A DNA stretch of 38,467 nucleotides from Quadrisphaera sp. Its GTDB lineage: Bacteria; Actinomycetota; Actinomycetes; Actinomycetales; Quadrisphaeraceae. Location of the stretch: the NCBI GenBank assembly GCA_029257185.1, contig JARICT010000098.1:1-38467 (forward strand), given 5' to 3'. The notes beneath the pieces are model-generated. The model saw nothing but the letters and a program-made list of their open reading frames with translations. It was not told where the DNA came from and searched no databases. Below are positions 8,804 to 17,662 of this stretch, piece after piece (within the stretch, counting starts at the first letter, position 1; every line of letters begins with the position of its first letter). Position numbers and translations under genes: made by a program.

Positions 8804-9520
8804 ATGAGCCCACGCCGCAAGGACGCCCCCGAGAACACCGACCCGCAGGACGACCCGGGCGCGCTGGAGAAGACGGCGACGTCGCTGGTCGGACGCCTCG
8901 TCGACCTCGGCATCGACGGCCTCGGACCGCTCTCCTCGGCGCAGAAGGTCGCCGACTCCGCGCGGGTCGGCGCGAAGAACGACGAGAAGGCGATCGGAGA
9001 CGTCGTCTCGGGGGCTCGCAAGCAGGCCGCCGCGGGCGGGTTCGTCACCGGCCTGGGCGGGTTCTTCACCCTCCCGGTCTCCCTGCCGGCGAACGTGCTG
9101 GGCTTCTACGTCATCGCCACGCGCACCGTCGCGGCCATCGCGGCGCTGCGCGGCTACGACCTGACCGACGAGCGGGTGAGGGCCTCGGTGCTCGTGGTGC
9201 TCACCGGTCAGGACTCCTCGGGCGTGCTCAGCAAGGTCGGCGTCGGAGGAGCGGGCGGGGTCGTCACCCGGTTGCTGTCCTCCCGGGTCCCGTCCAACAC
9301 GCTCATGCTCGTGCAGAAGGGCGTCGGCTTCCGCATCCTCGGCCAGGTCGGCAGGACCACCCTGTCGCGCTTCGGCCGCTTCGTGCCGCTGGCAGGAGGC
9401 TTCATCGGTGCCGGCTCCGACGTCTTGATCCTGCGGGGCATCGTCAAGACCGCCAAGAAGGAGTTCACCGCGGAGAACCTCGCCGCCCTGCAGGCCGCCC
9501 CGACCCCGCAGCAGGGCTGA
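8804..9520 (+). CDS. EcsC-family protein
   Basis: A 238-residue protein. After a polar N-terminus it holds the EcsC signature region: GGFVTGLGGFFTLPVSLPANVL (split here as GGFVTGLGG plus FFTLPVSLPAN) leading to FYVIATRTVAAIAALRGYDL at about residues 85-125. A second apolar region (VPLAGGFIGAGSDV) lies near residue 200. EcsC was first seen next to an ABC transporter in Bacillus, but its biochemical role is unknown; membrane association is likely from the Gly/apolar stretches. It has its own promoter and is followed after 8 bp by a DUF1232 gene. Confidence 0.8.
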   Translation: MSPRRKDAPENTDPQDDPGALEKTATSLVGRLVDLGIDGLGPLSSAQKVADSARVGAKNDEKAIGDVVSGARKQAAAGGFVTGLGGFFTLPVSLPANVLGFYVIATRTVAAIAALRGYDLTDERVRASVLVVLTGQDSSGVLSKVGVGGAGGVVTRLLSSRVPSNTLMLVQKGVGFRILGQVGRTTLSRFGRFVPLAGGFIGAGSDVLILRGIVKTAKKEFTAENLAALQAAPTPQQG

Positions 9521-9528
9521 GGGGCGAC

Positions 9529-9915
9529 GTGGCCGCCCACCTCCTGCGCCCCGGCGCCCTCGCGGTGCTCTACCGGGCGCTGCGCGCCGGGCGCCGTCCC
9601 GGGGGCGTCAGCCCGGCGCGCACCCTCGCGGCGCTGCCGCGGCTGGTGCTGGCCACCACCACGGGGCGCTACCGCGGGACGAGCAGGGCTCAGCTGGCGC
9701 TCATGGGCGCCGCCGCCGCCTACGTGCTGTCGCCGCTCGACCTCGTCCCGGAGGTCCTCGTGCCGGTCGGCGGCCTGCTGGACGACACGCTGGTGCTCGC
9801 GTGGTTGAGCGGCGCCGTGCTGCGGGAGACCGAGGCGTTCCTCGCGTGGGAGGCCGGCAGCGGCGGTCAGGACGACCAGCCGGATGACGTGGTCCCGGGC
9901 GAGGTCATCCGCTGA
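9529..9915 (+). CDS. DUF1232 (YkvA-type) small membrane-associated protein
   Basis: A 128-residue protein starting at GTG 9529, eight bases after the EcsC-like stop; an upstream extension of the frame runs through that gene and is not coding. The DUF1232 core is AYVLSPLDLVPEVLVPVGGLLDD (about residues 60-85; hallmark SPLDLVPE), flanked by apolar helices suggesting a short hairpin in the membrane. The C-terminus is acidic. Function is unknown in this family. Close spacing makes it the second gene of a two-gene operon with the EcsC-like protein. Confidence 0.78.
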   Translation: MAAHLLRPGALAVLYRALRAGRRPGGVSPARTLAALPRLVLATTTGRYRGTSRAQLALMGAAAAYVLSPLDLVPEVLVPVGGLLDDTLVLAWLSGAVLRETEAFLAWEAGSGGQDDQPDDVVPGEVIR

Positions 9916-9919
9916 TCGG

Positions 9920-9932
9920 GTGACGACGTCAC
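9920..9932. promoter_or_regulatory. 13-bp palindrome between the DUF1232 and DUF4192 genes
   Basis: GTGACGACGTCAC is a perfect 6-bp dyad with a single central base, starting five bases after the DUF1232 stop. It could be a transcription-factor site for the DUF4192 gene, but nothing identifies the factor. Confidence 0.3.
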
Positions 9933-10035
9933 GGAGGCGGCCCGGTCCGTCGCGAGCATGCCGGCGAGGCTGTGGACAGACGTAGCCCTCTCCACCGTCT
10001 TCGCTGCCCCGAAACCTGCGGCGGGTCCCTCGACC

Positions 10036-10041
10036 GAGGCT
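10036..10041 (+). promoter_or_regulatory. Possible -10 box of the DUF4192 gene
   Basis: GAGGCT followed by CCCGCC and ATG 10048, the same six-base leaderless spacing. It lacks the first T. It is the only signal that separates ATG 10048 from ATG 9958. Confidence 0.3.
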
Positions 10042-10047
10042 CCCGCC

Positions 10048-11439
10048 ATGCCGATCCTCGAACCCCCCGACCCCGCTCGCCCCGCCGACGCGGAGGTCCC
10101 CCCGGCCGGTGACGTGCAGCCCGTCGTCGTCAAGAGCTCCACCCCCGAGGACCTCCTCGCCCTGGCAGCCCACACCCTGGGCTTCTGGCCGAGCGAGTCG
10201 CTGCTCATGATCAGCCTGCGCGGGCCGCGCCTGCGCTCCGGTCTGGTGGCCCGCGTGGACCTCGACGCCTACCTCGACGCCGCCGCGCGCCCCGCCCTCG
10301 GCGACGGGACCCTCCCGGTGGACCACCTCGTCGACCAGCTCCTCCCGGCCATGGTCCGCGACGGGGCCCGCGCCGTCGCGGTGCTGATCGCCACCGACGT
10401 CACGGGTGTGAGCACCGCCCACGCGGCCGTGGTCGCGGCGACGCAGCGCGTGGTGGCCCGCCACGGCATCCACCTGGTGGACGCGGTGCTCCTCGGCGCG
10501 GACCGGCGATGGTCCCTGACCTGCTCCGACGGCTGCTGCCCGGCAGCGGGCACCCCCGTGGACCTGCGGGCTTCCCGCGTGGCGGCCGAGGGAGTCCTGG
10601 CCGGGTCCGCCCCGGCCAGGACGCGGCAGGACCTCGTGACGGAGCACCTCGCCGCCCTCGAGCCGGCCACGGGGGAGGAGGCCGCCGTCGCCGCCGCCGC
10701 GGTGGCCCGCCGCGAGCTGGCGTCGGGCAGCGCCTTCGGGTTCGGGGTGGTGCCCGTCACGGCCGGCGACGACGCCGGGCCGGCCCGCGCGGTCATGGCC
10801 CTGTGGTGGCGCCTCGTCGGTCCGGACGCCGCGCGGCAGCCCGTCGTCGACCCCCTGGAGGGTGCCGAGCTCCTCCTGGGCCTCACCGACCTCCTCGTGC
10901 GCGACGCCCTCATGGTCAGCGTGACCTCCACCGGGCCGCACCACCTCGGGCTCGACCGCGGCCCAGGTGGTCCCGGCGGTGGGGACGCGGGGCGGGCACG
11001 AACGCCGCGGGACCGCAGAGCCCTGCTCCACGCGGTGACGGCGACGCTGGCCGACTGCACCCGCGCTGACGGGCCCGGGGACGACGCGGTGAGCGAGCGC
11101 GCCGCGGCGGTCCTCACCGTGCTCTGCCGCACCGCCCCGAGGCACCTGAGGGCCGCGCCGCTGGCCCTGCTCGCCTACGTCCACTGGTGGCGCGCGAACA
11201 CCTTGGCCGCGGAGGCCGCCGCGGAGGCGGCGGTGGCGGCGGACCCGGGGCACAGCCTCGGGGAGCTCGTCACCGCCCTGCTCGAGCGCGGCGTCGCCCC
11301 GGACTGGTTGCCCCGCGGCGACGCGCCGCACGGGAGCCGGGCGCAGCGACCGCGGCGCGGCGCCCCCACGGCCGGGCGCCCCCACGGGAGCGGCTGCGCC
11401 GGAGGGGGGAGAGCCGGTGGTCATCGCAGGGTCGCGTGA
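10048..11439 (+). CDS. DUF4192 protein
   Basis: A 463-residue protein of a widespread actinobacterial family of unknown function. I chose ATG 10048 because a -10-like GAGGCT (10036-10041) lies six bases upstream, the leaderless pattern of its neighbours; ATG 9958 in the same frame is possible but its first 30 residues look like noncoding sequence. Family landmarks are LLALAAHTLGFWPSESLLMI near the N-terminus (preceded by VVKSSTPED), a central Ala/Asp-rich region, and the C-terminal ADPGHSLGELVTALLERGV. No catalytic motif is visible. It is followed by the methionine operon, with no evident functional link. Confidence 0.78.
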   Translation: MPILEPPDPARPADAEVPPAGDVQPVVVKSSTPEDLLALAAHTLGFWPSESLLMISLRGPRLRSGLVARVDLDAYLDAAARPALGDGTLPVDHLVDQLLPAMVRDGARAVAVLIATDVTGVSTAHAAVVAATQRVVARHGIHLVDAVLLGADRRWSLTCSDGCCPAAGTPVDLRASRVAAEGVLAGSAPARTRQDLVTEHLAALEPATGEEAAVAAAAVARRELASGSAFGFGVVPVTAGDDAGPARAVMALWWRLVGPDAARQPVVDPLEGAELLLGLTDLLVRDALMVSVTSTGPHHLGLDRGPGGPGGGDAGRARTPRDRRALLHAVTATLADCTRADGPGDDAVSERAAAVLTVLCRTAPRHLRAAPLALLAYVHWWRANTLAAEAAAEAAVAADPGHSLGELVTALLERGVAPDWLPRGDAPHGSRAQRPRRGAPTAGRPHGSGCAGGGRAGGHRRVA

Positions 11440-11441
11440 CT

Positions 11442-11447
11442 TATCCT
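11442..11447 (+). promoter_or_regulatory. -10 box of the metYX operon
   Basis: TATCCT matches TANNNT. Transcription would start near 11454, immediately at the 5' strand of riboswitch helix P1 (11455). The fit between start site and aptamer edge supports both calls. Confidence 0.6.
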
Positions 11448-11454
11448 TCGCCGA

Positions 11455-11566
11455 GGTCATGAGCGCCAGCGCGAAGCCCCGGCTCGCTGGCCGGCAACCC
11501 TTCGCTGCGATGGGGTGCCCCGGGTGATGACCCGGCTGTCGCCGCCCGGTGACGGCAAGCGCGCCC
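11455..11566 (+). ncRNA. SAM-IV riboswitch
   Basis: This is an S-adenosylmethionine-sensing leader controlling metY-metX. Helix P1 is GGTCAT (11455-11460) with ATGACC (11527-11532). P2 is GCCAGC (11465-11470) with GCTGGC (11486-11491). The core then shows the SAM-I/IV hallmark GGCAACCC (from 11493) paired with GGGGTGCCCC in P3, followed by CGGGTGATGACC. Downstream are a hairpin GTCGCC/GGTGAC (11538-11543 with 11548-11553) and GGCAAGCGCG, which I recall as typical of SAM-IV rather than SAM-I. A second hairpin (11562-11566 with 11572-11576) ends just before the metY ribosome-binding site at 11585, so control may be by occluding initiation or by termination. The class is assigned from memory of the consensus. 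Confidence 0.9.
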
Positions 11567-11594
11567 CACCAGGGCGGTGACCCCAGGAGACCCC

Positions 11595-12959
11595 ATGAGC
11601 GGTGGCTGGTCGTTCGAGACCCGTCAGATCCACGCAGGCCAGAGCCCCGACGCCACGGGGGCGAGGGCTCTGCCCATCTACGCCACGACGTCCTACGTCT
11701 TCGAGGACTCCGCGCACGCCGCGGACCTGTTCGCCCTGCGGAAGTTCGGCAACATCTACACGCGCATGATGAACCCGACCACCGACGTCGTGGAGAAGCG
11801 GGTCGCGGACCTCGAGGGAGGCGTGGGCGGGCTCGCCGTCGCGTCGGGGCAGTCGGCCGAGCTCGTCGCCCTGCTCAACGTCGCCGAGGCGGGCGACCAC
11901 GTCGTCGCCAGCCCGTCGCTCTACGGCGGCACCTACAACCTGTTCACCCGCACCCTCCCCAAGATGGGCATCGAGGTCGGTCTCGTCGACGACCCCGACG
12001 ACCCGGCGTCGTGGCGGGCCGCGACCCGCCCGGGCACGAAGGCGTTCTTCGCGGAGTCGGTCTCGAACCCCCGCGGCGACGTGCTCGACATCGAGGGGGT
12101 GGCGGGCGTCGCCCACGACGTCGGGGTGCCCCTGATCGTCGACAACACCCTCGCCACGCCCTTCCTGCTGCGTCCGCTCGAGTGGGGCGCCGACGTGGTG
12201 GTGCAGTCGGCGACCAAGTTCCTCGGCGGCCACGGGACGGCGATCGGAGGGCTGATCGTCGACGGGGGAACCTTCGACTACGCCGGTGACCCGCAGCGCT
12301 TCCCCTCCTACAACACCCCGGACGAGAGCTACGACGGGCTGGTGTACGCCCGCGACCTCGGGGTCGGCGGGCCGCTGGGGGCCAACCTCTCCTACATCCT
12401 CAAGGCGCGCGTCCAGCTGCTGCGCGACCTCGGCACGTCGCTGTCCCCGTTCAACGCCTTCCTCATCGCCCAGGGGCTGGAGACGCTCAGCCTGCGGATG
12501 GAGCGGCACGTCGCGAACGCCACCGCGGTCGCCACCTGGCTGGAGGAGCGCGACGAGGTGACGTCCGTCGCCTATGCCGGGCTCCCCTCGAGCCCGTGGT
12601 TCGAGCGCGGACGCAAGTACGCGCCACGAGGCGTCGGGGCGGTGCTGGCCTTCGAGCTCGCCGGCGGGGCCGAGGCCGGGCGGCGCTTCGTCGAGGGCCT
12701 GACCCTGCACAGCCACGTCGCCAACATCGGTGACGTGCGCTCGCTGGTGATCCACCCGGCGTCGACCACGCACAGCCAGCTGGACGAGGAGGCGCAGGCG
12801 AGGGCCGGCGTGAGCCCCGGGCTGGTGCGGCTGTCGGTGGGTCTCGAGGCGGTCGAGGACGTCCTCGCCGACCTCGAGGCGGGGTTCCGCGCCGCGAAGG
12901 GCGCCGACGACGGACCGGGCGACGCACCGGGCACGTCCTCCGGCGCACCGACGGCGTGA
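11595..12959 (+). CDS. metY: O-acetylhomoserine sulfhydrylase (MetY)
   Basis: A 454-residue PLP enzyme of the Cys/Met metabolism family that makes homocysteine from O-acetylhomoserine and sulfide. ATG 11595 follows AGGAGA (11585-11590). It opens WSFETRQIHAGQ with ALPIYATTSYVFEDS, diagnostic of MetY. The PLP-binding Lys208 is in SATKFLGGHGTAIGG. YTRMMNPTTDVVEKR and the C-terminal VSPGLVRLSVGLE are also family landmarks. The ~25 residues after that are a low-complexity tail. Its stop overlaps the metX start, and the SAM-IV riboswitch upstream places both under feedback by SAM. Confidence 0.95.
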   Translation: MSGGWSFETRQIHAGQSPDATGARALPIYATTSYVFEDSAHAADLFALRKFGNIYTRMMNPTTDVVEKRVADLEGGVGGLAVASGQSAELVALLNVAEAGDHVVASPSLYGGTYNLFTRTLPKMGIEVGLVDDPDDPASWRAATRPGTKAFFAESVSNPRGDVLDIEGVAGVAHDVGVPLIVDNTLATPFLLRPLEWGADVVVQSATKFLGGHGTAIGGLIVDGGTFDYAGDPQRFPSYNTPDESYDGLVYARDLGVGGPLGANLSYILKARVQLLRDLGTSLSPFNAFLIAQGLETLSLRMERHVANATAVATWLEERDEVTSVAYAGLPSSPWFERGRKYAPRGVGAVLAFELAGGAEAGRRFVEGLTLHSHVANIGDVRSLVIHPASTTHSQLDEEAQARAGVSPGLVRLSVGLEAVEDVLADLEAGFRAAKGADDGPGDAPGTSSGAPTA

Positions 12960-14134
12960 GCGTGGCCTCGCAGGCCCCCGCCACCGGGGCCTGGCGCGAT
13001 GGCGACCCGGCGGGGCGGCGGCGCTTCGCCGACCTCGGGGACCTCAACCTCGCCTGCGGGGACGTCCTGCCGGGAGCCAGGCTCGCCTACGAGACGTGGG
13101 GCCCGCCGCTGCACGAGGCGGATGGCGTCGTCCTCGTGCTCCACGCCCTCACGGGGGACAGCCACGTCACCGGCGACGCCGCGCCGGGCCACCCCTCGCC
13201 GGGGTGGTGGTCGTCGCTCGTCGGGCCCGGCGCACCGATCGACACGGACCGCTTCGCCGTGGTGGCCCCGAACGTCCTCGGCGGGTGCCAGGGCAGCACC
13301 GGGCCGGCCAGCCCGGCGCCGGACGGCGCGCCGTGGGGCTCACGTTTTCCCCGCCTGAGCGCGCGCGACCAGGTGGTGGCCGAGGCGCTGCTCGCCGACC
13401 ACCTGGGGATCGGCTCGTGGCACCTCGTGGTCGGGGGGTCCATGGGGGGGATGCGAGCGCTGGAGTGGGCGGTGGCACACCCCGGGCGCGTGGAGCGCCT
13501 GCTGGCGGTCGCCACGTGCGCGCGGGCCAGCGCGGACCAGATCGCCTGGTGGTCCGTCGAGCAGGCGGCGGTGCGTGCGGACGCCGGCTGGTGCGGGGGC
13601 GACTACCACCGCGCGTCCCCGGGCGGGGGACCTTCCCGAGGTCTGGGGGAGGCCCGGCGGATCGCCCACCTGACCTACCGCAGCGCGCTGGAGCTGGAGC
13701 TGCGGTTCGGTCACCGGCCGCAGGGCGGTGAGGACCCGTTGCGCGGAGGCCGCTTCGCGGTGGAGTCCTACCTGGACCACGCCGCCGCCAAGCTGGTGGC
13801 GCGCTTCGACGCCGGCTCCTACGTCGCCCTGTCCTCGACGATGCAGACCCATGACGTCGGGGCCGGGCGAGGAGGGGTGGCGCGCGCGCTCGGCGGCGTG
13901 CGGGCCACCACGCGCGTGGTCGCGATCGACAGCGACCGGCTCTTCCCGCTGCACCAGTCCCGCGAGATCGCCGAGCACGTCCCCGCCGCGGTCGACGTGG
14001 ACGTCGTGCGCTCGCCCTACGGTCACGACGGCTTCCTGCTGGAGGGGGAGGCCGTCGGCGAGGTCGCCCGACAGCTCGTGGCGGCCCCTGCGCCGCTCGA
14101 GGCGGCCCGACCGGCGCTGCACGCGCCCGTGTGA
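12956..14134 (+). CDS. metX: Homoserine O-acetyltransferase (MetX)
   Basis: A 392-residue alpha/beta-hydrolase-fold enzyme that acetylates homoserine, supplying MetY. The start is a GTG overlapping the metY stop. Landmarks are LAYETWG, VLHALTGDSHV, VVAPNVLGGCQGSTGPAS, the nucleophile Ser162 in VGGSMGGM, Asp327 in DSDRLFP and His357 in GHDGFLLE. An insertion of low complexity (DYHRASPGGGPSRG) lies near residue 220. Some actinobacterial homologues use succinyl-CoA; the pairing with MetY favours acetyl-CoA. The downstream gap to the convergent NUDIX gene is only 16 bp, with no obvious terminator. Confidence 0.94.
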   Translation: MSVASQAPATGAWRDGDPAGRRRFADLGDLNLACGDVLPGARLAYETWGPPLHEADGVVLVLHALTGDSHVTGDAAPGHPSPGWWSSLVGPGAPIDTDRFAVVAPNVLGGCQGSTGPASPAPDGAPWGSRFPRLSARDQVVAEALLADHLGIGSWHLVVGGSMGGMRALEWAVAHPGRVERLLAVATCARASADQIAWWSVEQAAVRADAGWCGGDYHRASPGGGPSRGLGEARRIAHLTYRSALELELRFGHRPQGGEDPLRGGRFAVESYLDHAAAKLVARFDAGSYVALSSTMQTHDVGAGRGGVARALGGVRATTRVVAIDSDRLFPLHQSREIAEHVPAAVDVDVVRSPYGHDGFLLEGEAVGEVARQLVAAPAPLEAARPALHAPV

Positions 14135-14150
14135 GACCCGGAGGCGGCGG

Positions 14151-14693
14151 TCAGCCGGCGTCGGGCTGCGGTGCAGGGACCCGGCCGGCATCGGCGAGCA
14201 CCGGTTCCAGCTGCTCCCACGTCGCCGCCAGGGCGGGGTGCAGCGGCGCTCCGGCGACCTCGCGCAGGGGGAACCACGCGACGGCGTCGCTCTCGGAGTT
14301 GAGCGCGCGCGGCGCCACCACCTGCGTCGGGACGGCCACCACGACGGTGTAGCCCCAGTCGTCGTGGTCCGTGGTGATCAGCTGTGCGGCGATCGCGACC
14401 TGCCCGGGCTCGACGGCCACCTCCTCGCCGGCCTCCCGGAGGGCCGCCCCGGCCGTGCTCTCGTGGCTGTCCCGCGCTCCGCCGGGGAAGCCCCAGGTAC
14501 CGCCGTGGTGCGTCCAGCCGGACCGCAGCTGCAGCAGGACCTCGACGTCCCCCGCCGCGCCGCCCCCCGGGACGCCGTCCGCGGCGGGGACCGCCGGTCG
14601 CCGCACGACAGCGAGACCGGCCGCACCGTGCAGCCCCCAGTGACGCTGACCGCAGCCGCACTCCACCCAGCCGTTGCCGTCACCCTCCGCCAC
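14151..14693 (-). CDS. NUDIX hydrolase with an N-terminal Cys-rich segment
   Basis: A 180-residue protein. I place the start at GTG 14693: a TACCGT -10 box lies 7 nt upstream, while the 34 in-frame residues further upstream are Pro/Ser-rich with no start signal. The protein begins with WVECGCGQRHWGLHGAAGL, a short Cys-x-Cys/His segment seen before the NUDIX fold in many actinobacterial members. The NUDIX box is GARDSHES followed by TAGAALREAGEEVAV, matching Gx5Ex7REUxEE. WTHHGGTWGFPGG precedes it. Substrate cannot be told; 8-oxo-dGTP or another nucleotide is possible. It is divergent from the universal-stress gene. Confidence 0.85.
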   Translation of the reverse strand: MAEGDGNGWVECGCGQRHWGLHGAAGLAVVRRPAVPAADGVPGGGAAGDVEVLLQLRSGWTHHGGTWGFPGGARDSHESTAGAALREAGEEVAVEPGQVAIAAQLITTDHDDWGYTVVVAVPTQVVAPRALNSESDAVAWFPLREVAGAPLHPALAATWEQLEPVLADAGRVPAPQPDAG

Positions 14694-14700
14694 GGTGACC

Positions 14701-14706
14701 ACGGTA
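14701..14706 (-). promoter_or_regulatory. -10 box of the probable leaderless NUDIX gene
   Basis: On the minus strand the bases read TACCGT, followed by seven bases and the GTG at 14693. This fits the TANNNT leaderless pattern and decides the start choice. Confidence 0.5.
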
Positions 14707-14791
14707 GGCGTCGGCACCGGGGGCCCGCACGAGGGCGTGCCGGACGCGGGCGCGCAGGAGTGCTGGCGCTCCGGACGCGATGGGGGGATCA

Positions 14792-14823
14792 TCATCCACC
14801 GGCGGGGTCCCGCCGGTGGATGA
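14792..14823. promoter_or_regulatory. Perfect 32-bp palindrome overlapping the uspA ribosome-binding site
   Basis: Arms 14792-14806 (TCATCCACCGGCGGG) and 14809-14823 (CCCGCCGGTGGATGA) are perfectly complementary over 15 bp with a 2-base spacer. The right arm runs into GAGGAGG (14822-14828), the ribosome-binding site of uspA. It could be an operator for a dimeric regulator, or an mRNA hairpin limiting ribosome access. It is not placed like a terminator, since it precedes uspA and the other neighbour reads away. Confidence 0.75.
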
Positions 14824-14833
14824 GGAGGACCGG

Positions 14834-15235
14834 ATGTCGATCGTCGTGGGGTACTCGGCGACGCCCGAGGGGCGTGCCGCGCTCCAGCGCGCGGGCATCG
14901 AGGCGACGCGTCGCGGGCTCGACGTGCTGGTGGTGAACACGACCAGGCCCGACCCGTCGGAGCCCGAGGGCGCGGACCGTGCGCTGTCCGACGACCTGGC
15001 CGGGCTGGCAGGGACGATGCGCGGCAGCGGGTGCACCCACCGGGTCCGGGAACCGTCCCCCACCCCGGAGGCCGCGGAGGACATCCTCGCGGCGGCGGTG
15101 CAGGAGCGCAGCGAGCTGATCGTCATCGGGTTGCGGCGGCGGACCCCCGTCGGGAAGCTGATGATGGGCTCGCACGCGCAGCGCATCCTCATCGAGGCGC
15201 CCTGCCCGGTGCTGGCGGTCAAGCCGCCGTCCTGA
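14834..15235 (+). CDS. Universal stress protein (UspA domain)
   Basis: A 133-residue single-domain protein. ATG 14834 follows GAGGAGG at 14822-14828. It opens MSIVVGYSATPEGRAALQRA, where the usual Asp is replaced by Ser/Ala around the first loop. It ends with the ATP-binding signature G2xG9xGS in IGLRRRTPVGKLMMGSHAQR followed by ILIEAPCPVLAVKP, so nucleotide binding is likely. Universal stress proteins respond to starvation, hypoxia or oxidative stress; the specific role here is unknown. The 32-bp palindrome over its ribosome-binding site is the only visible control element. Confidence 0.88.
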   Translation: MSIVVGYSATPEGRAALQRAGIEATRRGLDVLVVNTTRPDPSEPEGADRALSDDLAGLAGTMRGSGCTHRVREPSPTPEAAEDILAAAVQERSELIVIGLRRRTPVGKLMMGSHAQRILIEAPCPVLAVKPPS

Positions 15236-15280
15236 GGCCGGTCGACCTCGGCCTCGTCACCCGTGTGGCACGATGACGTC

Positions 15281-15360
15281 TTGACCAAGTCCTCGGCGAC
15301 GCGCGCCCGAAATCCGCTGGCAGCGGGAACGAAGCGATCTGCGTCGACGTTGGACCAAGT
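15281..15360 (+). repeat. Direct repeat TTG(G)ACCAAGT in the sigma gene leader
   Basis: TTGACCAAGT at 15281-15290 recurs as TTGGACCAAGT at 15350-15360. The second copy overlaps the 3' edge of the SigR-like promoter. The first resembles a -35 hexamer (TTGACC), but no good -10 lies 16-19 bases downstream. Confidence 0.4.
15325..15351 (+). promoter_or_regulatory. SigR/SigH-type promoter of the principal sigma factor gene
   Basis: GGGAAC (15325-15330) is separated by exactly 18 bases from GTT (15349-15351, within CGTT). This matches the thiol-stress ECF promoter consensus GGAAY-N18/19-GTT. The start site would be near 15358, about 100 nt before the GTG at 15460. SigR control of the principal sigma gene (hrdB) is known from Streptomyces. 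A housekeeping promoter is not obvious in the 224-bp gap. Confidence 0.6.
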
Positions 15361-15459
15361 ATCCCGGGTGAGACCGTCCGCTGACGCTGGTGAGCGGCTC
15401 CGCCCTCACCCCGGCAGCCCTGCAGCCTCATCCAGCCGTTCCGCGACGAAAGGCAGTCC

Positions 15460-17115
<1,656 letters not shown>

Positions 17116-17134
17116 TCCGACCGGCTCTCGCCGC

Positions 17135-17171
17135 GCGGGCACCTCCCTCCTCAGAGGAGGTAGGTGCCCGC
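17135..17171. terminator. Bidirectional terminator between rpoD and the DUF456 gene
   Basis: The 18-nt arms 17135-17152 and 17154-17171 are complementary except for one position, with a single central base, so a 3-5-nt loop will form. It starts 20 bases after the rpoD stop and covers the last codons and stop (17151-17153) of the convergent DUF456 gene. The near-perfect, very stable stem suggests it ends transcription from both sides. Confidence 0.8.
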
Positions 17172-17654
17172 CACGGCCAGCCCCCAGGCGCTCGCCGCGA
17201 CGAGGGACGACGCCAGCTCGACGAGCACCAGGATCCCCACCGCCTTCAGCGCGGTCACCGTGGACGGCCACGCGGCGCCGACGGTGCGCAGCCGGGCCAG
17301 CTCGACGAGGAACAGGGCGCCGACGAAGAACAGTGGCAGCCCGACCACGGGGACCACGAAGAACCCCACGACCCCCGCCAGCGCGGCGAGCAGCACGGTG
17401 GCGCGCGGGATCTTCGCACGCACCAGGACGCGGCCGGCCAGCAACCACTCCAGCACCTGGCCCCCGGCGAGCACCAGGGCGGCGACCGCGAAGGCCGTCC
17501 ACCCGATCCACGTCTGCTGCACCAGGGCCCACACGAGCGTGGCGACCGCGACGAGGACCGGCCCGGGGAGCACCTGCACGGCCGAACCGACCACGCCGAG
17601 CAGGATCACCAGACCGCAGAGCACCGTCACGAGCACGTCCACCTGTTCAGCCAC
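17151..17654 (-). CDS. DUF456 membrane protein
   Basis: A 167-residue integral membrane protein with about five apolar helices: VDVLVTVLCGLVILLGVVGS at the N-terminus, then PGPVLVAVATLVWALV, WTAFAVAALVLAGGQVLEWL, a GVVGFFVVPVVGLPLFFVGA Gly-rich pair typical of the family, and a C-terminal helix. The start is GTG 17654, 8 bases after a TAGGCT -10 box. Function is unknown. It is convergent with rpoD and divergent from trkH, with which it shares a 58-bp promoter region. Confidence 0.83.
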   Translation of the reverse strand: MAEQVDVLVTVLCGLVILLGVVGSAVQVLPGPVLVAVATLVWALVQQTWIGWTAFAVAALVLAGGQVLEWLLAGRVLVRAKIPRATVLLAALAGVVGFFVVPVVGLPLFFVGALFLVELARLRTVGAAWPSTVTALKAVGILVLVELASSLVAASAWGLAVAGTYLL

Positions 17655-17662
17655 GGGTCACG

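Noticed and set aside
14792-14823. Terminator for the NUDIX or uspA gene
   Set aside because: It lies between two divergent starts, so no transcript ends there unless one enters from outside; position over the uspA ribosome-binding site favours regulation.
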